DNA of 64,000 nt, from the IMG/VR virus record IMGVR_UViG_3300042446_002107, positions 28,298 through 92,297 of that record; one strand, given 5' to 3'. The DNA comes from a virus. Position 1 is the stretch's first letter. Each line of letters opens with the position of its first letter. The notes below the pieces were generated by a model. That model did no database searches and had not been told where the DNA came from. It saw only the letters and a program-made list of their open reading frames with translations. Below, piece after piece: positions 22,611 through 30,506 of the stretch. The translations under genes and the position numbers were made by a program.

Positions 22611-22708
22611 CTCACTGCTTTTTTCATCTTTATAGCTGTTCTTGCCACAACAACGGCTGAAACAATTGCCGCTAGCCAGTTAATGACGTTATTTATCTTT
22701 TTCTTCAC
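22583..22708 (-). CDS. small single-span membrane protein
   Basis: 41 codons from a GTG at 22706-22708, chosen because a perfect GGAGG (22717-22721) lies eight bases upstream; the longer frame to 22777 would overlap the preceding gene by 89 bases. The only hydrophobic stretch is VINWLAAIVSAVVVARTAI, one transmembrane helix with basic residues on both sides. It could be a holin- or antiholin-like or superinfection-exclusion peptide, but nothing in the sequence decides this. Confidence 0.5.
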   Translation of the reverse strand: MKKKINNVINWLAAIVSAVVVARTAIKMKKAVSHPNPEMWE

Positions 22709-23147
22709 GTATTGGTCCTCCGGTGACCCAGGCGCGACAAGTTCTCTTAGAAGCGCACTTAAAGTCGAATGCTTCACAGTATCCTAGTTCACCAGCTTCG
22801 TCTATTGCTTCCCATTCGTCTTTTCTATCGTCTCCGACAAGTCCGCCTTGTATGCATGACTTCATTTGTGGGGTGACAATAAAAACTGCGCAATTGCCGC
22901 ATTTCTGTTTCTTAGCCTCTTCGGTGCTTACTTCCCACTCGTCGGCAAGCTTGGACCAGAACTCTTCGTTTTTCTCTTCTGGATTAAGCGGGCCGTAGTC
23001 AGCAACAGCGATTGCCTTTTTGCGATTAAGCAGGTTTACCGAAACGTCTTTTGTTGCCGTAGGGCATTTAGCGGATTCGTCTGCTTTCACTTCTATGCGA
23101 AGGCCTTTTATGGGTCCTTTATAGGAACCCCATGTATTGTCGTTCAT
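22689..23147 (-). CDS. hypothetical Cys-rich protein (HiPIP-like or zinc cluster)
   Basis: 152 codons. The C-terminal half holds KCGNCAVFIVTPQMKSCIQGG, then LGYCEAFDFKCASKRTCRAWVTGGP. This gives at least six cysteines in a CxxC...C...C...C...C order, reminiscent of high-potential iron-sulfur or zinc cluster proteins seen near phage head genes. The N-terminal half is Lys/Glu-rich. Related Cys patterns occur in polyprotein 3 (KCANCVFYQGGDSC). The start overlaps the SNase stop by four bases. Confidence 0.6.
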   Translation of the reverse strand: MNDNTWGSYKGPIKGLRIEVKADESAKCPTATKDVSVNLLNRKKAIAVADYGPLNPEEKNEEFWSKLADEWEVSTEEAKKQKCGNCAVFIVTPQMKSCIQGGLVGDDRKDEWEAIDEAGELGYCEAFDFKCASKRTCRAWVTGGPIREEKDK

Positions 23148-23545
23148 TTTTTAAATTCTTCCCAAGTTTTATCCCCTTGGCCGTAGTACTCACGAGCGTA
23201 GCCCGATGAAACTATGTCCTGATTAAGGCATGCAGTTAATTCGGACTTGACGTCCTTGTCGGAATATATTTGAGCCAAGACTCTTCCGTACTTGTCATCC
23301 TTGCCGGCGATTGTCTTTAAAAAGACAATAGAGTGCCGTGTTGTCCAGTCTGAAGTAAAACTCTTTGCCTTTAGACCCATTTCCTTTTCAGCCAAATCCT
23401 TTGTACGGGATTCTGGAGTGTTTACTCCATAGAGCCTCACTCTGGCTTTGTGGTGAATACTGAACCCTAGGTCTATCATGACGTCGAGAGTGTCTCCGTC
23501 TATTACCTTGAGTACTTTTGCTGTGTACCAGTATTGCTCAGCCAT
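23144..23545 (-). CDS. staphylococcal nuclease-like (SNase) endonuclease
   Basis: 133 codons, the size of a single SNase (thermonuclease) domain. KVIDGDTLDVMIDLGF (Asp16, Asp18), ARVRLYGVNTPES (Arg37, Glu45) and DDKYGRVLAQIY provide the calcium and catalytic positions of the OB-fold nuclease. It should cut DNA or RNA to 3'-phosphates. No signal peptide is visible, so it is either cytoplasmic or packaged. It lies between head-linked genes. Confidence 0.88.
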   Translation of the reverse strand: MAEQYWYTAKVLKVIDGDTLDVMIDLGFSIHHKARVRLYGVNTPESRTKDLAEKEMGLKAKSFTSDWTTRHSIVFLKTIAGKDDKYGRVLAQIYSDKDVKSELTACLNQDIVSSGYAREYYGQGDKTWEEFKK

Positions 23546-24359
23546 TTTTTTGCTTAGCCTTACGACGCTGTTTCATCATTTTTGCTGCCTTAGACATTCT
23601 TTTTAGTTCTTCTGAATCTTCTGAAATATAAGACTGTGATGCGGTTTTGGACGAAGGCGCTAGTTCGGAGACACTTCTCCGAAGAGATGCGCGTATCGCT
23701 TGCTGCTCTTCGGACATGGATTCATTTAAGAACAACATTCCATCAGGAGGGATAAGTCCTTTAAGTTCTTCTGAATTAATAAATTCGTTATAACTATCTG
23801 GCGAAAACTTATTAAAGTAGTCGTAAGAAAAATGTGATTTCTTAGATTTAGAATTCTGGTATCTTTCCAGCATTCTTCTTCCTTTTGCTGCAAGCTTTTT
23901 GGCGTCTTCGATATTTTGAGGTACTGGTTCGCCCCAGGCTGCAGCCGATAGAGCCAATCTAGTTGCTCTGCCCTTTTCGTCTTTCATAGGGCCTGATGGG
24001 TTTGTGAAGAAACGAGTCAAGAAAGAACCTTTTCTTCTCATCTTTTCAGGAGTATCGGCAGCCCCCTTTACTCCTGGCTTCAAGCTAGCTCCTTCTTTTC
24101 TTTTGAAGTAAGCTCGTCCGGCAGCAGTCAGGCCACCCTTTGGGTCTTTAAGTACTGGTTTTTTTGAACCTTTGACTAGTACTTCTTGGAAAACAAAAGA
24201 ACCGTAATATTCATCGAATATTGGGTGCATTTCAATATGCTTCAGCTCAATCATGGACTGGTTAGCTATTTGCTCAAGGGCTAGTTCTACCTCTATTTGG
24301 TCAGATAAGCCCTGAAGTTCTTCAAACGTTTTTTCGATGTCATCAAATGGATTAGTCAT
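23538..24359 (-). CDS. DUF6321-like phage protein
   Basis: 273 codons. Residues about 74-170 read DPKGGLTAAGRAYFKRKEG, KPGVKGAADTPEKMRRKGSF and ATRLALSAAAWGEPVPQN, which I recall as the DUF6321 family of aquatic phages. The N-terminus is acidic and helical. The last 60 residues are Ser- and Lys-rich (MKQRRKAKQKNG). It is the first gene after the capsid terminator and overlaps the SNase start by eight bases. Function unknown. The basic conserved core suggests contact with nucleic acid. Confidence 0.6.
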   Translation of the reverse strand: MTNPFDDIEKTFEELQGLSDQIEVELALEQIANQSMIELKHIEMHPIFDEYYGSFVFQEVLVKGSKKPVLKDPKGGLTAAGRAYFKRKEGASLKPGVKGAADTPEKMRRKGSFLTRFFTNPSGPMKDEKGRATRLALSAAAWGEPVPQNIEDAKKLAAKGRRMLERYQNSKSKKSHFSYDYFNKFSPDSYNEFINSEELKGLIPPDGMLFLNESMSEEQQAIRASLRRSVSELAPSSKTASQSYISEDSEELKRMSKAAKMMKQRRKAKQKNG

Positions 24360-24397
24360 ATAAGATATCTTCTCATAGTTTTTGGGTTATAAAAGGC

Positions 24398-24437
24398 AAA
24401 AACCCCGCCCGTACCGTTCGAAGGTACAGGCGGGGTT
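24398..24437 (-). terminator. rho-independent terminator after the capsid gene
   Basis: Stem AACCCCGCC (24401-24409) pairs with 24429-24437, with an inner GTACC/GGTAC stem. On the minus strand it is followed by TTTTT and another T run. It begins 15 bases after the capsid stop and is the strongest terminator in the window. Confidence 0.9.
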
Positions 24438-24451
24438 CCGCTTAGTGCTTA

Positions 24452-25819
24452 TTAGGCTGGTGCGTTGTCGAAGGTTACTTCAACGAATGCTTCTGGACGC
24501 TTGACAGCAAGCGCAAGTCTTTGCTCTGCAAGGATAACGATTGCGTTACGGACGAAGAAGTCCGAATGCTGTTCGCTGATGCGGATGCTTGCTTCTTCAC
24601 GGTCGTACAACTGTGCTCCGGTACCGAAGGCTCCAACAAGTGCCTTACCTTCAGTCATTGCAGGAGTGTCAACGATTGGCATACGCCAGACGCGTGGCTC
24701 GCCACCCATTGCAACCGAAACTGCGATGAGGTACTGGCCTTGTGAGTCCTTAGTAAGTTCGATGTCTTCCCAGTCGTTCGGGTGAAGAACGATGCCGCTT
24801 GGCTCGTAGTAAGCAAGGAAGGAAAGGGTTGCCGCACGGCGAAGCGCGTCAGCCTTTGTGTCCTTCACTGGCAGAGTTGCACCGCTTGACCAGTTGTATG
24901 TCTGGATGTTTGGTGTGTTACGAACGCCCAACAAGTTTTCACCAGTACCGTTACCGTTAAGGATTTGGTTATCCTCAAGGAGACGGAGACCGTACATCAA
25001 TTCGTTGTCGATAATGCTTCGAAGCTGTGGCTCGTCTGCAAGAACGTTGCGGTGTGCTGCTTCCCAATGTGCAAGTGTGCGCACTGGAGCCTGCTCACCA
25101 ACGAAGGCGAATGAAGACTGTGGCTTGATACCGAATGCGGTATTGCCGGCGTTGCGCTCTGCAACTGATGATGCACTGTTTACGCCTGCTCCAGCCTGCA
25201 AGGTTGTGAAACCAAGCTGACGGAAGTATTCGATAACAGCAGCGTTTGTCTTGCGAACTGGGAACAAGTCACGAACACGCTTTGTACGTGTTGGTGGCAA
25301 TACCATTGGGTCACGCTGTACGGAACCAAATGAACCAAGACGGCTATCGGTTACTGCTGTTGTTGGCAGACCCGAGTAAACGTCCTTTACGTTGTAACCA
25401 GAAGTGTATGAAGTCAACGATGCAGCAATTTGCCATGGTGAAACCATGTTTGCTCCATTGCGGCCACCATTAAGTGCCTTGAACTCTGGTGAGTCAGTGA
25501 ACATTTGTCCAATTGACTTGATTTCACGTGAAGACAAGCTATTGAGGTCTGCTGCGGCGGCAGCATAAGCTGCTCCTGCAGAATCGCCTGATGGCTGTGA
25601 TGCCCAGTTGTCTACTTGGTTCATGGTCTCAAGGTCTCCGAGAAGGCCCTTGATTTCCTTGATGTCGCGCATGTTCTTGTCGAACGCTGACTTTTGCTCA
25701 GGAGTAACGACTACTGTGCCGTCCTCGATTTTGAATGAATCTGCGATGGTCTTATTGTCTGCCATCTTTGTGCGAAGAGCTGATTGAAGCTCTTCTGTAC
25801 GTGCCTTGTCTTCCGACAT
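24452..25819 (-). CDS. major capsid protein (HK97 fold)
   Basis: 455 codons with AGGAG upstream. Residues 1-100 are helical and charged, like an HK97 delta (scaffold) domain. The HK97 features follow: NGNGTGENLLGV, a P-domain LHPNDWEDIELTKDSQGQY, VWRMPIVDTPAMTEGKALVG, and the end VRNAIVILAEQRLALAVKRPEAFV. It forms the icosahedral shell. The prohead protease (start of 39450-48200) is expected to remove the delta domain. SLSSRE at 94-99 sits where such a cut would be expected and resembles the LSSG sites of the polyproteins. Its own strong terminator and long leader suggest high separate expression. Confidence 0.95.
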   Translation of the reverse strand: MSEDKARTEELQSALRTKMADNKTIADSFKIEDGTVVVTPEQKSAFDKNMRDIKEIKGLLGDLETMNQVDNWASQPSGDSAGAAYAAAAADLNSLSSREIKSIGQMFTDSPEFKALNGGRNGANMVSPWQIAASLTSYTSGYNVKDVYSGLPTTAVTDSRLGSFGSVQRDPMVLPPTRTKRVRDLFPVRKTNAAVIEYFRQLGFTTLQAGAGVNSASSVAERNAGNTAFGIKPQSSFAFVGEQAPVRTLAHWEAAHRNVLADEPQLRSIIDNELMYGLRLLEDNQILNGNGTGENLLGVRNTPNIQTYNWSSGATLPVKDTKADALRRAATLSFLAYYEPSGIVLHPNDWEDIELTKDSQGQYLIAVSVAMGGEPRVWRMPIVDTPAMTEGKALVGAFGTGAQLYDREEASIRISEQHSDFFVRNAIVILAEQRLALAVKRPEAFVEVTFDNAPA

Positions 25820-25980
25820 TGGGTTCTCCTCTTATGAGTTGGGTGGGGTTTGTTTATTGTTGGTTTTTCCAAGGCTTAGGTAAGCACCCAGCTCTTATGT
25901 ATAAACAAAAATAACAGATAATTGACACCTCTCGGTGTAACTAATAATATTTTGCAATTAAAGTACGTAAATAGATTACG
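25820..25980. promoter_or_regulatory. AT-rich capsid-gene leader with a small hairpin
   Basis: 161 bases between two leftward genes. ACACC-TCTC-GGTGT (25925-25938) forms a short hairpin without a proper T tract. AT-rich sequence follows towards the capsid gene, which probably has its promoter here, but no convincing -35/-10 pair is seen on the minus strand. Confidence 0.3.
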
Positions 25981-26652
25981 TTACTTACCAATGAGTTCTC
26001 GCGTGAGGGATGTTTTCCTTGCGACGCTTGACTTTGGTTTTTCGCGCAAGACGGTCCTGACAGCGTTTCTGGTTTCCCGTTCACGCCTCTTGCTGATGTT
26101 TCTTCTGCCTAAAGATGTTGAACCAGTTCTATTGGAATAATCAGTCATATTTGTACATGGCATCCACACCGTGCGTCCTGACTTGCTCACTCTTCTACTG
26201 ATTCCTATGCACCCAATCTGGCGAGAACGAGCCTTGGCTGATTCTGGGTCAATAAAGACGTCTACGTCGTTATCTCTTACGAACTCTGGGCCGACACCCT
26301 TTTCTTCGCAGCATTCAATAGATTTACCACTAAAGGAAGTAGACGAAACGATGCCTCCACCTTCCAGTGAGCCAATTCCCCGTATTGGCGCTTCCGTTAG
26401 GTTTTCCCAGCCGTCAGAGCGTCTTTTTTTCTTGTTTTTCCCAATACTTCTTTTTGTTCCCGCTTCTTTAGCTCCTGGAACGACACTTCTCCACCTTGAT
26501 GTCTCGGCAGTGTTTGAGATTCTTTCCATCTCTTCCATGGAAGCACAGGGCATCCATCTTCCTTCTGAATCCTTGTGTGCGCCGGAACACCCTATGTCTT
26601 GAGCAAGACGCAGAGCCAATGCTTTTGCTTTTGCTGGAGATTTACCTTGCAT
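25981..26652 (-). CDS. unknown basic head-module protein with duplicated Cys motif
   Basis: 223 codons. A module IGCSG-x6-GRWMPCASM (Cys22, Cys36) recurs as IGCIG...GRTVWMPCTNM (Cys148, Cys166), so the protein contains an internal duplication. A Cys114-Cys115 pair lies in KSIECCEEKG. SIGKNKKKRR is shared in form with ALGKNKKK of the 172-residue protein (29988-30506). Strongly basic C-terminus. The position upstream of the capsid gene suggests a minor virion protein. No family recognised. Confidence 0.55.
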   Translation of the reverse strand: MQGKSPAKAKALALRLAQDIGCSGAHKDSEGRWMPCASMEEMERISNTAETSRWRSVVPGAKEAGTKRSIGKNKKKRRSDGWENLTEAPIRGIGSLEGGGIVSSTSFSGKSIECCEEKGVGPEFVRDNDVDVFIDPESAKARSRQIGCIGISRRVSKSGRTVWMPCTNMTDYSNRTGSTSLGRRNISKRRERETRNAVRTVLREKPKSSVARKTSLTRELIGK

Positions 26653-27334
26653 GTTTTATTTCGTTTCTAGTGTAAGAAACCCGTGCTGAAATTGATTCCT
26701 TTTGGCCAGCCGTTGCTTCTCGGGTAATGCTTTCTAGAGTCTTGGCTCTGCGAGTCAATCGACGACTTGAAGAAGTTTCTGCCGTTTTTCTATTGGCTGT
26801 TTTTCTAATAAACCCTTGACCAAATTGTCCATATATGAGTTCTGTCTCTATTTGTCCAAACTGTGCTTTAGGATGAGATTTAACAGCGCGAGATTTTTCG
26901 TCAAAAAAAACTTTTCCTGACTTTATTCTTCTCTTGAATTCTGATTTTTTCTTAAGGTTTTTAAAGTTACTGGTCTTGAAAGAAATAGCGTTCAGTTTAT
27001 TGACCGCGGAGGAAAACGACCGGATTGGCGTATTTTCGATAGGGTCACGATTTGAGCTTCTCTCGTTTTTTACAGTAGTGATGTAGCGGTACGATTTTTT
27101 CTCAATTGCTTTAGAAACAGGCTCGTCCTCTGCTATTTCTGAGTTTTCGAAGAATCCGGTAAAAATAAATCCATCAGGCACTGTTGACTTAATGTTGTAA
27201 GCGTCAAAATTAAAATCAGAAACAATTGATTTGCCATATTCGGTAATTGCTTTTACCTGAATTTTTTCGTTGTTTGAAGTTGCCATAACATGAGGCATTC
27301 CTCCAAAAACATCCTTGATAAAACCGATTTTCAT
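26642..27334 (-). CDS. unknown head-module protein
   Basis: 230 codons. The N-terminal 80 residues are beta-rich (VFGGMPHVMATSNNEKIQVK, GFIFTGFFENSEI), and the rest is very basic (KNLKKKSEFKRRIKSGK, SSSRRLTRRAKTL). No cysteine is seen, unlike its neighbours. It overlaps the next gene by 11 bases and abuts the 675-residue gene by one base, so it is part of one leftward operon. Function unknown, possibly a DNA-contacting virion protein. Confidence 0.5.
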   Translation of the reverse strand: MKIGFIKDVFGGMPHVMATSNNEKIQVKAITEYGKSIVSDFNFDAYNIKSTVPDGFIFTGFFENSEIAEDEPVSKAIEKKSYRYITTVKNERSSNRDPIENTPIRSFSSAVNKLNAISFKTSNFKNLKKKSEFKRRIKSGKVFFDEKSRAVKSHPKAQFGQIETELIYGQFGQGFIRKTANRKTAETSSSRRLTRRAKTLESITREATAGQKESISARVSYTRNEIKHAR

Positions 27335-29361
27335 TATATAGCTCCACTAATTAATTTTTTAAGAGTATCTTTTCCAGCATTTAAGTTTTCTAGTCTTGCA
27401 TCAAACAGTTTGCCAAGAATATTTATATGTATTTTTTCACCCTCAGAAAGGCCGTATTTTGATAGAGATTTTTGAAACTCTAATGAGTTAAATTTTTTTG
27501 CTCTTTGAATCATTACGGACAAAAACTTCATAAATGCAACTCTTTGCTGCGCCTTGAGCGACTGATAATAGTCAGAATACGAAGGAGTGAGCTGTGTTGC
27601 GTAGAAATCATTTAAACGCAAATTCATACGTTTTGTAATTTCTATCTTGGACAAATCAACGAGTCCAGATGTTGCGTTTTGCCCTGCTATAAGTCTTCTT
27701 GCATCAGGAGTATCTATGGTGTAGATAGACGTAAGTGGGCGTTCTCTTTGGTCGGTCAGGTAGTCCGACACCATTAATGCAGCAACGTCAGAAGGCTCAA
27801 GCTCGTTGAACTTTATCTCTGGGTTGAAGACGCCACCAGGGATTGCGCTTGTAACCTCTTGTCGTAAGAATTTTCTTACTTCTCCTGGTTTGTCGGCAAA
27901 GATTACGTCTGGTGATTCCAGTCCTAGCTGCTGTTGAACGTCAGCAGCAAATCTTTCTCCAATATGCTGAAACCTGTTTGGCTTATTGTAAAGAAACAAA
28001 CGCTCTGTAGGGGTGGCGATAGCAACTATATTGTTGGCAAGCTTCTGTTTCTGAATCACGCCTGACTTGGATAAAACTTTGGACATAATTTTTGGGTCAA
28101 TATCTGACATTGAACCACCATTGATGAGATGCTGAACTGCTGAATCTACATTCGATATCAGCTTTCTACGTGGCCCAAAAGATTCTGTATCACGCGTAGA
28201 CGAAGACTGGGGTTGCGTCATCATGCGCTTTCCCCACACCTGTGATGCCCAGCTGATTCTGCCCTTGACTATTTCGTTTGGATTTTTAACTCCTACGAAA
28301 TCTTCGGAATAGAGCATGCCGTCACCAATGGCGTCAGCTAGTGCTTTGAGGCGTTTTGAAGGGTCTCTTGAGTTGTCGATTGCAATAACTTGATTTAGTG
28401 TTCTTCCAAGTTTTCTTCTTTCACCAACTTCTAGCGCTCTCGCTTTTTCTAGCGTGACAGACGAGCCGCCCGGGAGTACATAAATTAGAGAAGTCACTCC
28501 AGTGTTTGAAAGGAGGCCCAACTCTTCTCCTCCGATGTCTTTTGGAGAAAGGGCTGACATCACGAAATATGCTCCCTCCATGTCTCTGTTGTCAGGGATT
28601 GCTCTTAGTACTTTGTTAGGAACAACTGGTTCAAGTACAAAGCCGTCACGACGAATCATTCTTCTTACTTTTAAGCCCGATTCTTTATTGAACTTTCCTA
28701 TTGAGCTTATTTCTTCTTTTAGCCTACTTAGAGACGCACGACTGTTGAAGGCTCCAACCTTAGGTATTTGAGGTGCGCGAGACAGGATAATTGAGCTGTC
28801 GTAAGGTGACCCTGTTAGGTCTCTTCCACGTGTTTCTGAAGATATTCCGGAAGTAAGGGCTCCTCTGGCTGCCCCAATTGCTGCACCGAGAGCAGAGGGG
28901 ATTGCAAAGAGCTTTGCACCACAAGTAGAAAGCCTATTGTCTGTAAATCTTCCACCGTATTGATATCCCTCTGGGCATCGATGAGCCCTGTTTTGCCCAG
29001 GAAGTGAACCGCCACGACCCCCTGGGCGTCCTGGGGTTATTGTTCTGTAAATAGCAGAACGTACTGGTGAGCGCAGTGGGCCAGAATCTCCTGGGACCGC
29101 CACGCTTAACGCCGAACTTCCCAACTGTCGCAAAGCGTTCGCCTTAAACTGCATTCCACTAGATTGCTGATTACGCTGAATTCTTCTGGTGTTGCCAAAT
29201 TTTCTAGACAAAGCTTTGTAATCGGTAATTTCTTGAGTTAACGTTTTTGTCCCGCGGATATAGTCAATATTTTGTTTTTGAGCAGGGTTAAACAGTAAAA
29301 CCCTTGTTACTAGTATCTCATTCCCGCTACAGCAGTCGTTTGCGTTATCCACAGCACTCAT
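27334..29361 (-). CDS. unknown 675-residue head-module protein
   Basis: 675 codons. An N-terminal Cys10-Cys11 pair is followed by a region rich in Gly and Arg (TPGRPGGRGGSLPGQNR). The motif CPEG-x6-FTD-x3-S-x-C (28921-28977) is shared with polyprotein 2 at identical spacing. After a Gly/Ala segment (SALGAAIGAARGALTSG) the C-terminal 450 residues look like a globular mixed domain (TSLIYVLPGGSSVTLEKA, NIVAIATPTERLFLYNKPNR, DVAALMVSDYLTDQRERPL). The latter faintly resembles phage-encoded kinase-like folds (LMVSDYL...), but no catalytic set is evident. It is probably a virion or capsid-internal protein. Confidence 0.5.
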   Translation of the reverse strand: MSAVDNANDCCSGNEILVTRVLLFNPAQKQNIDYIRGTKTLTQEITDYKALSRKFGNTRRIQRNQQSSGMQFKANALRQLGSSALSVAVPGDSGPLRSPVRSAIYRTITPGRPGGRGGSLPGQNRAHRCPEGYQYGGRFTDNRLSTCGAKLFAIPSALGAAIGAARGALTSGISSETRGRDLTGSPYDSSIILSRAPQIPKVGAFNSRASLSRLKEEISSIGKFNKESGLKVRRMIRRDGFVLEPVVPNKVLRAIPDNRDMEGAYFVMSALSPKDIGGEELGLLSNTGVTSLIYVLPGGSSVTLEKARALEVGERRKLGRTLNQVIAIDNSRDPSKRLKALADAIGDGMLYSEDFVGVKNPNEIVKGRISWASQVWGKRMMTQPQSSSTRDTESFGPRRKLISNVDSAVQHLINGGSMSDIDPKIMSKVLSKSGVIQKQKLANNIVAIATPTERLFLYNKPNRFQHIGERFAADVQQQLGLESPDVIFADKPGEVRKFLRQEVTSAIPGGVFNPEIKFNELEPSDVAALMVSDYLTDQRERPLTSIYTIDTPDARRLIAGQNATSGLVDLSKIEITKRMNLRLNDFYATQLTPSYSDYYQSLKAQQRVAFMKFLSVMIQRAKKFNSLEFQKSLSKYGLSEGEKIHINILGKLFDARLENLNAGKDTLKKLISGAI

Positions 29362-30001
29362 CCTCTAGTGAAGACGTTTTCAGAACCTGAGAAAAGGATT
29401 TCTTTCCGGATTCGTCTTCACCCTCTATTTGCCAATTTTTGTCATTTCTTAAGAAGGTCACAAAATCTTTTTCCATCTCGCAAAACTCATTCAGAACCTT
29501 CATAGCGTGGAAAATATCCGACTCTGTTACGACCGAATTTTCGTTTGATTTAAAATCAGTATCTGGTTGTTCGTAAAAGAACAAATCAGAACCAAATGGT
29601 GAATCAGATTTTTCTCCAGAAGTCCTAATCATATTTTTAGGCTTTTTCCCCGAAAGGGAAGTATTGAACTGAGAGTCTGTCCAGTTGGTCAGTTTCCGGA
29701 GCTTCTTCCTGCAGTTCTTCATACCTGGATGATGGCAACCTTCGTTTGGCCAAAGACCAGTAGTTTCGTGATGCAACCAAGCACAGATATTGTTTAGTGG
29801 GTACAGTTCTGGATGGTTAACCAGAATGACCCGACACCTACGAAAGCCGCCTGGCTTCTTCATGATGGGACGCCAGTATCTGAGGAGGCGCTCAAGGTTT
29901 CCACGCCTTGGTCCTCTACCACGCAAGATGTCCCCAGTGACAAGCTCTTGGGGCAACAAACCGCCAAGAGGGTCTGCCTTGATTCCGTCACTGTTCATCA
30001 T
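29345..30001 (-). CDS. unknown head-module protein ending in a Cys pair
   Basis: 218 codons. The N-terminal 110 residues are basic with Trp, Cys and His (NHPELYPLNNICAWLHHETTG split by prolines, CHHPGMKNCRKKLRKL), perhaps a zinc-binding helical domain. The rest is acidic. It ends DECCG, with the Cys pair at 216-217. It overlaps both neighbours by 14-17 bases. No family recognised. Confidence 0.5.
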   Translation of the reverse strand: MMNSDGIKADPLGGLLPQELVTGDILRGRGPRRGNLERLLRYWRPIMKKPGGFRRCRVILVNHPELYPLNNICAWLHHETTGLWPNEGCHHPGMKNCRKKLRKLTNWTDSQFNTSLSGKKPKNMIRTSGEKSDSPFGSDLFFYEQPDTDFKSNENSVVTESDIFHAMKVLNEFCEMEKDFVTFLRNDKNWQIEGEDESGKKSFSQVLKTSSLEDECCG

Positions 30002-30506
30002 TTATGGCCTTTTCTATACTTCTCATAGTCTTAACTGAAAGCCACGCAAAGTCGCGTTCTTCTAGCGACTTAAAGGCGTAATCGTTTATGTTTAACTGTA
30101 CCACCTCGCTGCAGCACGAGTTGGAAAGCATGCGGCGAGTGATTTCGTCCAGTTGGAAAGACTTGACGGACTTTTTAGTTTTGTCTATCTTTTTTTTGTT
30201 TTTACCAAGCGCTGAATGCATTGGCATTGAGTCCATGAGTGAATCGTTTATTGGACGTGTTTTCTCAATAAAGGTTTCGTACCATGCTCCCGACAAGGGG
30301 TCTTTAGGGGAGTCCCATACGAACCTTTGAAAAGGAGTGTTTCGTAGTTTTGTAAGATTTCTAGCCGTACTTGACAAGTGCATTAAATCCATTTTTACAA
30401 CCGAGCCGTCAGCTTTCTCGACAGCCGCGTCCTTCTGGCCTCTTTTTGCGTCCACGTCATAATAAACACGTGAATCCCCAAGAAGTGCTACAAGTGCGGC
30501 TCTCAT
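29988..30506 (-). CDS. unknown head-module protein with Cys pair
   Basis: 172 codons. The N-terminal 100 residues include FQRFVWDSPKDPLSGAWYE, then a basic GKNKKKIDKTKKS patch. Cys131-Cys132 occur in LSNSCCSEVVQLNIND, a context like that of the Cys pairs in the adjacent genes. The C-terminus is helical. It overlaps the stop of the 2389-codon gene by four bases. Probably a small virion protein. Confidence 0.5.
   Translation of the reverse strand: MRAALVALLGDSRVYYDVDAKRGQKDAAVEKADGSVVKMDLMHLSSTARNLTKLRNTPFQRFVWDSPKDPLSGAWYETFIEKTRPINDSLMDSMPMHSALGKNKKKIDKTKKSVKSFQLDEITRRMLSNSCCSEVVQLNINDYAFKSLEERDFAWLSVKTMRSIEKAINDEQ

Noticed and set aside
25922-25950. TTGACA-17-TAATAT on the plus strand
   Set aside because: It points into leftward genes with no rightward gene to serve. 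An antisense RNA is possible but unsupported.
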